A stretch of 39,896 bases of DNA, taken from the NCBI RefSeq assembly GCF_007692705.1, contig NZ_REBN01000109.1, positions 1 to 39,896 of the forward strand, given 5' to 3'. The stretch is from Mongoliibacter sp. GTDB taxonomy: Bacteria > Bacteroidota > Bacteroidia > Cytophagales > Cyclobacteriaceae. Shown here piece after piece: positions 9,373 through 18,377 of the stretch. The position numbers and the translations under genes are program-made. The first letter of the stretch is position 1, and each line of letters starts with the position of its first letter. The notes beneath the pieces are model-generated. The model worked only from the letters and a program-made list of their open reading frames with translations. It was not told the origin of the DNA and did not search any database.

Positions 9373-11124
9373 ATGACTACAAAAAATAAAACTGAAGGCA
9401 AGGTCACCATGAACCATGTGTTTCAAACCATAATTTGGCCAAGAAGAAAGCAATTATTTTTAGGCTTATTTTTAATAATCATTTCAAGGCTTTCAGGATT
9501 GGTACTTCCTGGTGCCAGTAAAATACTAATTGATGATGTCATTCCCTCTAATGACTTACAAATGCTCAAATGGCTGGTCATCGGTGTAGCTGCAGCGATA
9601 ACCATTCAAGCAGTTACATCATATGCACTCACTCAAATTCTAAGTGTAGAAGCGCAGCATTTGATTGCCAAGCTAAGGTCAAAAGTTCAGAGGCACATCA
9701 TCCAGTTACCCATCCGATTTTTTGACAATACCAAAACCGGAGAGTTGGTGTCCAGGATCATGACAGATGTAGAAGGAGTACGTAATTTGGTTGGGACTGG
9801 CTTTGCTCAGATGATAGGAGGGGTGCTTACAGCTGTAATTTCATTGGTCTTATTGATTTATATCAGCCCCTTGATGACATTATATGTGTTGGTTCCTGTG
9901 ATAATTTTTGGATTGATATCTTTAAAAGCTTTTGGAAAGATAAGACCTATCTTCAGGGAGAGAGGTAAGATCAATGCTGAAGTCACAGGTAGGCTTACTG
10001 AAACACTTGGTGGGATCCGAGTAATTAAAGGGTTCAATGCAGAAGAACAGGAAATACTGACTTTTGAGCAAGGAGTGGAAAGGCTGTTTTTAAATGTCAA
10101 ATCCAGTTTGACAACTACCAGCGTGGTTACCTCTTCGGCTACTTTTCTCTTAGGTCTTGCTTCTGCCGGTATCATGGGAATAGGTGGATACATGATCATG
10201 GATGGGCAGATGACTTTTGGAGACTTTTTGGCATTTACACTTTACCTAGGATTTATGATAGCTCCGATAGTGCAGATGAGTAACATAGGCAGTCAGTTTA
10301 CAGAGGCTTTTGCAGGTCTTGACAGGACAGAGGAAATCATGAATTATCCCTTGGAAAATTCGGATGGAGCAAGGACAATTGCCTTGCCTAAAATCGTGGG
10401 AAATATTATTTTTCAAGATGTTTCATTTGCCTATGAGGAAGGCAAGGAGGTCATCAAAAACATTAGCTTTAATGCGCCTGCAGGTTCCGTGACAGCTTTG
10501 GTGGGAACTTCCGGTTCTGGAAAGACTACGATAGCAGGTTTAGCAGCTTCTTTTCTAAATCCTGATTCAGGTATAATCACGGTGGATGGACATGATTTAC
10601 AAAAAGTGACCTTGGATTCCTACAGGTCTCAGCTAGGGGTAGTGCTACAGGATGATTTTTTGTTTGAAGGTACAATCAAACAAAATATTCTATTCCCTAG
10701 ACCTGATTCTACAGAGGAACAGTTACACCAAGCTGTGCAAGCTGCCCATGTGCAGGAGTTTACCGATAGGTTTGAGGATGGTTTGGATACTTTAATAGGG
10801 GAACGGGGCGTAAAGTTATCCGGTGGGCAAAGGCAGCGAATAGCTATTGCAAGAGCCATTCTGGCAAATCCGCGGATTTTGGTTTTGGATGAGGCTACCT
10901 CTAACTTGGATACTGAAAGTGAATCTTTGATCCAAGCCTCCTTGAAAGAACTAATGAAAGGAAGGACGACTTTCGTGATTGCCCACAGGCTTAGTACGAT
11001 ACGACAGGCTGACCAAATTCTGGTGATAGAAAATGGTAGGATAGCAGAACAGGGAAGACACGATGAATTGATCGCTAAAGAGGGTAGGTATTACCAATTA
11101 TATACCTATCAGGCTAGAATATAA
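9373..11124 (+). CDS. ABC exporter, fused permease and ATPase (MsbA/ABCB type)
   Basis: 583 aa half-transporter that should act as a homodimer in the inner membrane. The N-terminal transmembrane domain (about residues 20-330) has six hydrophobic segments and the intracellular-loop sequence KTGELVSRIMTDVEGVRNLV typical of type IV exporters. The ATPase domain has Walker A GTSGSGKT (378-385), signature LSGGQ (482-486), Walker B ILVLDEA with Asp506/Glu507, and the H-loop IAHR (His538). All catalytic residues are present. Substrate is unknown; lipid A or other lipids, or drugs, are typical for this family. It is monocistronic, ending in a strong hairpin terminator. Confidence 0.92.
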   Translation: MTTKNKTEGKVTMNHVFQTIIWPRRKQLFLGLFLIIISRLSGLVLPGASKILIDDVIPSNDLQMLKWLVIGVAAAITIQAVTSYALTQILSVEAQHLIAKLRSKVQRHIIQLPIRFFDNTKTGELVSRIMTDVEGVRNLVGTGFAQMIGGVLTAVISLVLLIYISPLMTLYVLVPVIIFGLISLKAFGKIRPIFRERGKINAEVTGRLTETLGGIRVIKGFNAEEQEILTFEQGVERLFLNVKSSLTTTSVVTSSATFLLGLASAGIMGIGGYMIMDGQMTFGDFLAFTLYLGFMIAPIVQMSNIGSQFTEAFAGLDRTEEIMNYPLENSDGARTIALPKIVGNIIFQDVSFAYEEGKEVIKNISFNAPAGSVTALVGTSGSGKTTIAGLAASFLNPDSGIITVDGHDLQKVTLDSYRSQLGVVLQDDFLFEGTIKQNILFPRPDSTEEQLHQAVQAAHVQEFTDRFEDGLDTLIGERGVKLSGGQRQRIAIARAILANPRILVLDEATSNLDTESESLIQASLKELMKGRTTFVIAHRLSTIRQADQILVIENGRIAEQGRHDELIAKEGRYYQLYTYQARI

Positions 11125-11153
11125 TAAAAGCGGGAATTTCCCGCTTTTTTTTA
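11125..11153. terminator. Bidirectional intrinsic terminator
   Basis: AGCGGGAA at 11129-11136 pairs perfectly with TTCCCGCT at 11138-11145, followed by a run of eight T on the plus strand; the A-run before the stem serves as T-run on the minus strand. It ends the ABC exporter and overlaps the stop codon of the converging TlpA-like gene. Confidence 0.85.
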
Positions 11154-12563
11154 TAAGTATTTATCCAGAGTTTCCCGGATTGCCCCGGATGGTCTGTCTG
11201 CTGATGGGTCGATTATTTTACCTTCTTTATCTAGAAGGAGGAAGCGAGGGATACCATTAACATTGAAATGCTGGGCAATCTCAGATTTCCAGGCATTTTC
11301 GGTAAACCACTGCAAACCCTGCATATTTTTGGCTTTGACCATCTTTTCCCATGGCTCTTTGCTGTCATCGATGGAAATGGTTAGAAAGGAAACAGGCTTG
11401 TCCTTGTATTCTTCCTTCATTTTGTCCCAATGAGGATGCTCGGCTATACAAGGACCACACCAAGTCGCCCATATGTCAACATATACCAGCGTTCCTTTCA
11501 GATCGCTGAGATTCACAGGTTCATTTTCAATATTGACAAATGAAAAATCAGGCACGTCTTTACCGGGCATGATAGGCTCCCATTTGTCATGTATTTCCTG
11601 CAGTTTTGAGGCCAGTTTCGGACTTTCGTTTTCAGCCATGAATTTTTCATAGGAATCTTTCAAGTGTACAGGACCTCTGTAACTCATCTCTTGGCTAAGC
11701 CCAATGAAGAATATTTTGTCCTTGACTTTCTGCTCTTCTAAGACCTTATCAATGGCCATCAATCTCGCTTTTGTATAGCCTTCTTGTCCTTTGAAACCTA
11801 CTGTATCCTCCTTCACTATAGCAGAAGCTTCTTCCTGAACCAAACGCAAAATAAGGGAAGTGTATGGTTCGGAATTGAGTAAATCCGTTCTTTTTAAGTC
11901 TAGCTTTTTTAGTGCTTCCTTACTTTCTTCTTTAGGGAAATCCACTGAATCCTGACTGATCTTATTGATATAAGCATGATACATTGGGTATTCTAAATCG
12001 TAAGAAAGTGGTTTGTATTCAAAATATGCTTCTTCTAGACTTATAAAATCAGGATGAAGTTCTGCCGATGTTTTGATGTTTTCATAATTTGCTTTCTGCT
12101 TTGAAAAATATTCCTCTTTCTTTTCGAAATATTCCTCTCTATTTAGTTTCATAAATTCCATGGCGTTGGCAATCCCACTTTCCATTTCCCAATCTGTTTT
12201 TGCTCTGAGGTAATCATTTTCAGCTTTTCGGTCACCATCCAAGCTGATGGTTTCTTTAAGCTTGTCCAAATCGCCTGAAATATAAACACTGTCACCAGGG
12301 TTTAAGAAAAGTTGAATCCTGTTTCTTCCAGCGATAAACATGTAAGTATTGCTTTCATCGGAATCAAAAGCAACCCTAAAAATCCCATCCTGATCAACGG
12401 TTTCATTGGACAGTTCTTCATCCAAATACAAAATGACCTTAGTTTCTTCTCCAGGATTTTCAAATTGTCCTGCGATGATGATTTTGGTGTTGATGGCCTC
12501 TTCCTGTTTACAGGCAAAAAGCAAAAGAACAAATACCAAACAATAATAGAATTGAGCTTTCAT
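11151..12563 (-). CDS. TlpA-like thioredoxin-domain lipoprotein with DUF4369-like N-terminus
   Basis: 470 aa. Lipoprotein signal (VFVLLLFACKQEE; Cys18). The N-terminal part (about 25-120) resembles DUF4369: it reads IIAGQFENPGEETKVILYLD and MFIAGRNRIQLFLNPGDSVY. A helical charged middle follows, and then a C-terminal AhpC/TSA-type thioredoxin fold (about 325-470) with active site WCGPC (Cys369, Cys372) and the cis-proline loop GIPR (Pro439). Such proteins face the periplasm and reduce or isomerise disulfides in partner proteins; many Bacteroidota have paralogues. The partner is not evident from the neighbours. The stop codon lies in the terminator shared with the ABC exporter. Confidence 0.88.
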   Translation of the reverse strand: MKAQFYYCLVFVLLLFACKQEEAINTKIIIAGQFENPGEETKVILYLDEELSNETVDQDGIFRVAFDSDESNTYMFIAGRNRIQLFLNPGDSVYISGDLDKLKETISLDGDRKAENDYLRAKTDWEMESGIANAMEFMKLNREEYFEKKEEYFSKQKANYENIKTSAELHPDFISLEEAYFEYKPLSYDLEYPMYHAYINKISQDSVDFPKEESKEALKKLDLKRTDLLNSEPYTSLILRLVQEEASAIVKEDTVGFKGQEGYTKARLMAIDKVLEEQKVKDKIFFIGLSQEMSYRGPVHLKDSYEKFMAENESPKLASKLQEIHDKWEPIMPGKDVPDFSFVNIENEPVNLSDLKGTLVYVDIWATWCGPCIAEHPHWDKMKEEYKDKPVSFLTISIDDSKEPWEKMVKAKNMQGLQWFTENAWKSEIAQHFNVNGIPRFLLLDKEGKIIDPSADRPSGAIRETLDKYL

Positions 12564-12701
12564 ATCTATTGAGTTTAAGTGAAGATAATAGCTACCGTAA
12601 AATTTAGGTGTATTTTAGGTAAAAGTCAAAAAAATCTTATCTAAAAAACAAAATAGTTTAAAATTTCAATGGGATAAAAGTTTGAACTCTGCTAATCAAA
12701 A

Positions 12702-15700
12702 TCAAGCCAACTCCCTCAAATCCACAGGTACTACCCTCGATACACCGGCCTCTATCATGGTAATGCCATAAATGATATCCGTACTTGCCATAGTTCTTTT
12801 ATTGTGGGTTACAATGATAAACTGTGACTCCTTAGAGAAGGTCTGAATGATATTGTTAAACTTATCTATATTGGCATCATCCAAAGGAGCATCCACTTCA
12901 TCGAATATACAGAATGGTGCTGGTTTAAGGAGGTATATGGCAAAAAGGAGTGAAGTCGCTGTCAATGTTTTTTCACCTCCGGAAAGTTGGTTAATTGTCA
13001 ATGGACGCTTTCCTTTTGGCTTGGCAATGATTTCTATGGCACTCTCCAGCGGATTTTGGGGGTCTAGCAGGGTGAGATCACATTGGTCTTCTTCTGTAAA
13101 TAATGATCTGAATACTTTGATAAAGTTTTCTTTAATTTTACCGAATGCATCCAAGAATGTCTCTTTTGCCACTTGATCAATTTCCTTAATAGTCTCTACA
13201 AGAGAGTTTTTGGCTTTCTCCAGATCTTCTTTTTGAGCAGTAATGAAAGTATGACGCTCTTTGATTTCATCATAAGCCTCCATAGCCATAGGATTGATGG
13301 GACCTATTTTTTCCAACCGATCTTTGGCTTTTTGGACGATCTGCCTTAAGTCATCTTCTGGAAAATCTTTGTGTTCTTCGTCAATTTCCGGGTTTTCTTC
13401 CATCAGTCTATCCAGGTCGATTTCAAACTCTACACTCAATCTTTCTTTAAGGCTGGCCAATTTCAATTTTACCTCGTTCAGAGATTGTTGCAGATTTTGG
13501 ATTAAAGTATCCATGGATTCTTTTGACTTCTGTAATTCCCGTATTTGCTTGTCAGTGGTGTCTATTTCACCACGCATTGCATAATAATCTTTTTCTGCTT
13601 CGTTAACACCTTTTTCGATTCCCTCTTTTTCTGAATATAATTCAATCAGTTCATCGTCTTTGATCTCGTTATTGTCCAATAAAGAGCGTACTTCCTGATC
13701 TGTTGCGCTAAGTTCTGATTGGGATTTTTCTATTCTCTCCTTACTGCTTTCAAATGCTGATTTTTTAAAATCAATCTCTTGTTCAAGGCTATTTACCCTG
13801 TTTGACTGTTGGTGGAAAAGAATATTTTCCTGATTGAAAGCCTGTGATCTTTTATTAAGTGATTCACTTTCTTCCTCTAAAGCCGAATTGAGTTTCTCCA
13901 GTTCCTCTTCTAAGGCTTCAAATGAAGCTTTTTCTTTTTCCAATTCAGGGCCGATTTCCTCAAGGCTGCTTTGAAGGTTATCGATTTTGTCTAAAATGTC
14001 TTCCCGCTTGTTTGCATTTGAACTGAGCATTTCACTCAATTGCTCTTTTTTGGTGCGAACAGAGACATATTGCTGATTGATCTCACTGATTTCCTGTTGA
14101 AGGTTTTCAATATCTTTTTTATAGCTTATCTCTTTGAGCTTCAACAAGTCACTTACCTTATTGTCTAGATTGGCACGGGTGCCAGATACTTTCTTATTAA
14201 GTTCCTTGATTTCTTTTTCGAGTTTTTCAAGATTTTTAGCTCTACCGATCCTTTTACCTTCAAATAAACCCACAGAACCTCCTGAAATACTAAACTTCCT
14301 TTTGGTGAATTTTCCGCTTTCGGTGATGAATATGGCAGATTTATCTTCTGGAAAATCCTTAAACTCTCCATTGACAATGTATGTATTATCCAGTATGAAG
14401 CTGATAAGTTTGCCATACTTTTCATCAAACTCGATGATTTCTGTGGCCGGTATGGCATTGGAAAATAACTTGGTTTGGCTAGGTTGAAAGCTATTAAAGT
14501 GTTCCAAAACAAAAAAGTTGGCCTTGCCTTTGGCAGCATCACTGAGTAAGTTGACAGCAGCGATGGCCTGCATCTCGGTTTCTACTACATAATAATTCAT
14601 GTAGCCTTCAAGGTAATTCTCTATGGTAACCCTATACTTATCTTCAGTCGTTAGGATATCGGATAAAAGAGGAGTGTCCTTACCCCAAGATGAATTTTTC
14701 TTTAAAAACTTGATGGCTTCAGGAAATCCTTCAAGGTTTTCAACCAATGATTTGGTCAAGTTGAATTCATTTTGTTTTGAATCTAATTTTCGGGAGAGCT
14801 GTGTGACTTCTTCCCGGATCATGTCGATGACTTTATTCGTTTCTTCAATCTTTTGGGTCTGATCTTCTTCTTTAGCTTTTAGCTTAGAAAGAGAAGCCGA
14901 TTTATCGTCCAACTCTTCTTTCAGTCTGACAATTTTTTCCTCAAAATCAGCAAGATTGGCCTCTTGAGAATCATCATCAGAGGCTGTTTTTTCCAATTCC
15001 TGTTTTAATGTAGAAAGTTGAATCTGTTTGATTTCCTGATCTTTGGAAAGTTGGTATACACGATCCTTCTTACTTACGTAGTCTTTATTGGCTATTTTTT
15101 GTTGTTCTTGAATATCCGTTTGTTGCAGTTTTTTTGATTCATAGTCTCTTCTGAGTTCTTCTACTACAAATTCTTTTTCCGCAAGTTGTTTTTGGGCGCT
15201 CTCCATTTCCTGTTCTAGGGATCTAATGCTGAAACCTGCCCGGTCGTTTGACTTACGGTCAGCATCTATTTGTTCTCGCAGTTTTTGAGCCCTATCTTCT
15301 AGAAACCGTAACCTTTCATTCTTGATTTTTTTATCACTTTCAAACTGCCGTATTTTATTGACATGCTCATTGAGTGTTTTTTGTCTTGAGGAAAGCAGCT
15401 TTTCTTTATGAATCAAATCGGCTTTGGCATTTTCCAGGTAAGCTTCCTTCTCAGTTATTTTTGTATTAATGCCTAGCTTTCTGTCATTCTCCTCTTGAAT
15501 TTTATGGTGAATTCCAATAAGAGACTCGCTGTGTTTGCTGACAGATTTTTTAGCCAAGTTGATACTCGCCTTCTTATATTCCTTTTTTATTTCAAAATAC
15601 TTCGCAGTCTGTTTGGCCTGTTTTTCAAGACTTTTAAGGTTTTTTTCGATTTCGAAAAGCACATCTTCAACTCGTTCCAAATCAGCGTCTGTATCTTCCA

Positions 15701-16241
15701 GTTTTCTTAAGGTTTCCTTCTTCCTCGTCTTGAATTTAGATATTCCTGCGGCTTCTTCGAAGAGATCTCTTCTAGAGTTGTTTTTATCATTTAGCAACTC
15801 ATCTATCATTTTGAGTTCAATGATGGCATAACTGTTTGAGTTGATGCCCGTGTCCATAAAGAGGTTATTGATGTCTTTAAGCCTGCATGTGATGCCATTA
15901 AGAAGGTATTCGCTTTCTCCACTTCTATAGTAGCGTCGCGAAATAGTGACGTGGGTATACTCTGTAGGAAGGAGGTTTTTGGTATTTTCAAAAGTCAGCG
16001 AGACCTCCGCCATATTGGTTGGTTTCCGGTTTTTGGTCCCATTGAAAATAATATTTTCCATCTTATCAGAGCGTAGCATACGGGTTTTCTGTTCACCTAA
16101 GACCCATCGGATGGCATCCACTACATTGGATTTTCCACACCCATTAGGGCCTACTACACCAGTAATACCTTTGTCAAAATGAATGACCATTTTGTCACCA
16201 AAACTTTTAAAACCTTTAATCTCTAGCTTACTCAGCAGCAT
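12702..16241 (-). CDS. smc: Chromosome segregation ATPase SMC
   Basis: 1179 aa from the ATG at 16241, which gives the family-standard start MLLSKLEIKGFKSFGDKM; the open frame extends 37 codons further upstream but that part has no homology pattern and is not counted. Walker A GPNGCGKS (31-38), a long coiled coil, a hinge domain around residues 505-640 (TPLLSDILTTEDKYRVTIENY), the return coiled coil, signature LSGGEKTLTA starting at 1086, Walker B FCIFDE (about 1110-1115) and the D-loop after it. SMC dimers, normally with ScpA and ScpB, extrude DNA loops from the origin region and condense the chromosome. No scpA or scpB is in this window. Length and domain order are canonical. Confidence 0.97.
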   Translation of the reverse strand: MLLSKLEIKGFKSFGDKMVIHFDKGITGVVGPNGCGKSNVVDAIRWVLGEQKTRMLRSDKMENIIFNGTKNRKPTNMAEVSLTFENTKNLLPTEYTHVTISRRYYRSGESEYLLNGITCRLKDINNLFMDTGINSNSYAIIELKMIDELLNDKNNSRRDLFEEAAGISKFKTRKKETLRKLEDTDADLERVEDVLFEIEKNLKSLEKQAKQTAKYFEIKKEYKKASINLAKKSVSKHSESLIGIHHKIQEENDRKLGINTKITEKEAYLENAKADLIHKEKLLSSRQKTLNEHVNKIRQFESDKKIKNERLRFLEDRAQKLREQIDADRKSNDRAGFSIRSLEQEMESAQKQLAEKEFVVEELRRDYESKKLQQTDIQEQQKIANKDYVSKKDRVYQLSKDQEIKQIQLSTLKQELEKTASDDDSQEANLADFEEKIVRLKEELDDKSASLSKLKAKEEDQTQKIEETNKVIDMIREEVTQLSRKLDSKQNEFNLTKSLVENLEGFPEAIKFLKKNSSWGKDTPLLSDILTTEDKYRVTIENYLEGYMNYYVVETEMQAIAAVNLLSDAAKGKANFFVLEHFNSFQPSQTKLFSNAIPATEIIEFDEKYGKLISFILDNTYIVNGEFKDFPEDKSAIFITESGKFTKRKFSISGGSVGLFEGKRIGRAKNLEKLEKEIKELNKKVSGTRANLDNKVSDLLKLKEISYKKDIENLQQEISEINQQYVSVRTKKEQLSEMLSSNANKREDILDKIDNLQSSLEEIGPELEKEKASFEALEEELEKLNSALEEESESLNKRSQAFNQENILFHQQSNRVNSLEQEIDFKKSAFESSKERIEKSQSELSATDQEVRSLLDNNEIKDDELIELYSEKEGIEKGVNEAEKDYYAMRGEIDTTDKQIRELQKSKESMDTLIQNLQQSLNEVKLKLASLKERLSVEFEIDLDRLMEENPEIDEEHKDFPEDDLRQIVQKAKDRLEKIGPINPMAMEAYDEIKERHTFITAQKEDLEKAKNSLVETIKEIDQVAKETFLDAFGKIKENFIKVFRSLFTEEDQCDLTLLDPQNPLESAIEIIAKPKGKRPLTINQLSGGEKTLTATSLLFAIYLLKPAPFCIFDEVDAPLDDANIDKFNNIIQTFSKESQFIIVTHNKRTMASTDIIYGITMIEAGVSRVVPVDLRELA

Positions 16242-16459
16242 CCTACAGTAAATTGATTTGGAATATCGAACAAAATTAACCCAATTCAGAAATTTACCAA
16301 GGAAATCGATTTGCGGGATCAAGAATACTGGAATTAATATTTTGAATGGCAAGCTTTAGGAAAAGCATTGATATAAATGGACATTTTTTAGCAGATCTGT
16401 GTTAAGCTATATCAACCATTTTCTTTGTTGAAAATTCGCTTGCTTATCATTGAGGATGT

Positions 16460-16609
16460 ATGGTGAATAGAAGCTTCATTATGGGGCTGAAATCAATTAG
16501 TAGCTGGTCAAAAGAAAACACTTCCGAGGATGGTTGGTTAAATGAAATAGATATACGCCTTTACTTTTTTGTAGATAAGTTAAATGTGTATATTGGAATC
16601 AAATTTTAA
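16460..16609 (+). CDS. Possible 49-aa small protein
   Basis: An ATG at 16460 opens a 49-codon frame that ends with TAA at 16607-16609, three bases before the next gene's ATG; a second in-frame ATG lies at 16481. The translation is MVNRSFIMGLKSISSWSKEN followed by a mixed acidic/aromatic tail ending YIGIKF. It has no recognisable family, no signal peptide and no clear ribosome-binding site. Its position immediately before 16613 would allow coupling, but chance is a serious alternative in an AT-rich region. Confidence 0.2.
   Translation: MVNRSFIMGLKSISSWSKENTSEDGWLNEIDIRLYFFVDKLNVYIGIKF
16568..16596 (+). promoter_or_regulatory. Candidate promoter of the 16613 gene
   Basis: TTTG at 16568-16571 and TATATTGG at 16589-16596 are 17 bp apart, close to the Bacteroidota -33 TTTG / -7 TAnnTTTG pattern with one mismatch in the -7 box. 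It lies 16 bp upstream of the ATG, so the leader would be very short. Confidence 0.25.
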
Positions 16610-16612
16610 GTT

Positions 16613-17152
16613 ATGGACGCAGGTAACATTATATATATAATTGCCATCATTATTTATTTCATCTACACAGCTTTGAAAAAAGGCAAAGGTCCTGATGATG
16701 TGGCAGCTCCTGAACAAAAAGAGGAGGGTCAATCAAAAAGACCGGCATCTTTTGAAGACTTGCTAAAGGAAATCCGTGACGGTCAACAGGAAAGAGAGCG
16801 TGATTTTGACCAATCCGGTCAGGGAGATACTCTGGAGAAAAAACCAACGAGACAAGATAGGTCCATAGAAAAGCCAGTAGCTACACCATCTTATCAACGA
16901 CCTTCCATTGATCAGCCCAAAGCTTTTGGAAGATTTCAAGGAGAGGTATCAGATGATGAAAAACCACGACACAAAACTTTGGATGAACAAGTAAGGTTGG
17001 ATGCTGAAATTGAAGGTTTGAAATCTTCCATAGCCGTAGAAGAGATAAGCAAACCCAAAAAGTCCAATAAGTACAGGGCGATGTTGAAAAATCCTGAGTC
17101 AGTGAAAGATGCAATTGTACTGAGTGAGATTTTAAATAAGAGAAGTTTTTAA
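16613..17152 (+). CDS. Small membrane-anchored protein of unknown function
   Basis: 179 aa. One N-terminal membrane segment (IIYIIAIIIYFIYTAL, residues 6-21) is followed by a highly charged, probably disordered middle rich in Lys, Glu, Gln and Pro, and ends with a compact motif, KYRAMLKNPESVKDAIVLSE then ILNKRSF. The layout of one anchor, a charged linker and a C-terminal AIVLSEIL-type tail resembles small uncharacterised proteins I associate with Bacteroidota, but I cannot name a family. The C-terminal tail would lie in the cytoplasm by the positive-inside rule. It is 176 bp upstream of the Rieske operon and may be a separate transcript. Confidence 0.7.
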   Translation: MDAGNIIYIIAIIIYFIYTALKKGKGPDDVAAPEQKEEGQSKRPASFEDLLKEIRDGQQERERDFDQSGQGDTLEKKPTRQDRSIEKPVATPSYQRPSIDQPKAFGRFQGEVSDDEKPRHKTLDEQVRLDAEIEGLKSSIAVEEISKPKKSNKYRAMLKNPESVKDAIVLSEILNKRSF

Positions 17153-17328
17153 TTTTTTCTCTTAATCAATGTTTTTACGATTTCTCTTTGGGAAACCAGC
17201 TTTTGAGTATTTATCCTGGTAATTGATTTTTAAATTTTTGACTCTTTTACCATCTCCCAAAACAATATTTTTTGATGGGTGTTCGATATGAATAATCTAA
17301 TCATATACCCTTTATCGTATCTAACACC

Positions 17329-17829
17329 ATGAAAACGAACCCAACAATTAAATCAGGACATCTGTCTTCAGAGAGGAGAGATTTCTTAAGAAAATCTGGA
17401 TCTTTAGCGATCATGTCGATGTTTGGCATTGGATTCTTTACTTCCTGCGCCGAAGACGAAGAACCAAGATTGGATGACAGTACACCACCGGCAAATGGAG
17501 GAAGTGCCATCTCCTTCGAAAATAACATTATCACAGTTGACTTGGATAGGGCAGAGGCTTTAGACAGAACAGGAGGTTGGACGCTTGTAATTGAGGCGAG
17601 AGCGTTGATAGTGAATGTAGGTGGCGGAAATTTCAATGCGCTAACCTCCGTTTGTACACATTCAGGTTGTGACAGAAACTGGTCCTTTAATAATGATGTA
17701 TTCATCTGTAGCTGTCATGGATCAAGATTTGCCAATGACGGGGCTGTATTGCAGGGTCCTGCTTTGACACCTCTTAGGAGCTTTCCAACCAATGTAGATG
17801 GACGTACCCTAACTGTAAATGTATCATGA
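17329..17829 (+). CDS. Rieske [2Fe-2S] lipoprotein, Tat-type signal
   Basis: 166 aa. The N-terminus has a twin-arginine pattern RRDFLRK (Arg16-Arg17) and a hydrophobic stretch ending in FFTSC, a lipobox with Cys40; this suggests export of the folded cofactor-loaded protein through Tat and lipid anchoring. Rieske box 1 is CTHSGC (109-114) and box 2 CSCHGS (127-132): ligands Cys109, His111, Cys127, His130, with Cys114 and Cys129 able to form the disulfide of bc1/b6f-type Rieske proteins. Ser132 is kept, but the Tyr two residues later in bc1 Rieske is Phe134. No cytochrome b gene is nearby. The stop overlaps the YceI start (ATGA). Confidence 0.93.
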   Translation: MKTNPTIKSGHLSSERRDFLRKSGSLAIMSMFGIGFFTSCAEDEEPRLDDSTPPANGGSAISFENNIITVDLDRAEALDRTGGWTLVIEARALIVNVGGGNFNALTSVCTHSGCDRNWSFNNDVFICSCHGSRFANDGAVLQGPALTPLRSFPTNVDGRTLTVNVS

Positions 17830-18374
17830 GTTTTCCTAGAATTATATTACTGGCTTATTTGCTTTGTCTAAGCCAATTTTCTTTCGGCCAGGAGTTTTTC
17901 ACGGAGACAGGATATGTTAATTTTCTTTCCAAGGCGTCATTGAATGAGTTCAATGGTGAATCTAAGCAGCTGAACGGACTGATAGACCTTGATAAAAATT
18001 TACTCGATTTTTATATTGATCTGAACACCCTCAAAACAGGAATTGGCTTGAGGGACAGACACATGAGGGAAAATTACCTGGAAACCAATAAATATCCTTA
18101 TGCTGAATTTACAGGTAAAATTGCGGAAGGACCTGAACTTAAAAATGGAGAAAGCAGAAAGGTGACAGCCACAGGGAAATTTACCATTCACGGTGTGGAA
18201 AGGAAAATTGAAGTGCCGGGAACTATAAAAAGAGTAAATAACAATACGGTAGAACTTGAGGCTAATTTTAAAGTACTCCTTGGTGATTATAAAATTGATA
18301 TTCCTAAGGTCATGTTTTATGAATTATCAGAAGAACAAACCGTAACAATCAAGGCCGAACTTAAAAAGAAGTAA
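17826..18374 (+). CDS. YceI family periplasmic lipocalin-like protein
   Basis: 182 aa. Signal peptide (IILLAYLLCLSQFSFGQ), then a YceI domain over the rest: GYVNFLSKASLNEFNG, RDRHMRENYLETNKYPYAEF and TGKFTIHGVERKIEVPGTIK are the family hallmarks. YceI proteins are beta-barrel lipocalin-like folds; the Thermus TTHA0802 structure binds a polyisoprenoid, and some relatives bind quinones. The gene overlaps the Rieske gene by four bases (ATGA) and ends three bases before the DUF5777 gene, so the three are surely cotranscribed. A role carrying or shielding an isoprenoid quinone for the Rieske protein is inference. Confidence 0.93.
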   Translation: MSFPRIILLAYLLCLSQFSFGQEFFTETGYVNFLSKASLNEFNGESKQLNGLIDLDKNLLDFYIDLNTLKTGIGLRDRHMRENYLETNKYPYAEFTGKIAEGPELKNGESRKVTATGKFTIHGVERKIEVPGTIKRVNNNTVELEANFKVLLGDYKIDIPKVMFYELSEEQTVTIKAELKKK

Positions 18375-18377
18375 TTT

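Larger units (their letters stand above)
16242..16612. other. 371-bp intergenic region between smc and the 16613 gene
   Basis: Divergent intergenic region carrying the promoters of smc (minus) and the small membrane protein (plus). It contains one short open frame (16460-16609) and a weak promoter-like pair just upstream of 16613. I see no RNA-like structure or repeat. Confidence 0.5.

Noticed and set aside
16242-16352. 37-codon N-terminal extension of the smc open frame
   Set aside because: The SMC family starts with MLLSKLEIKGFKSFG; the extra hydrophobic residues have no family match.
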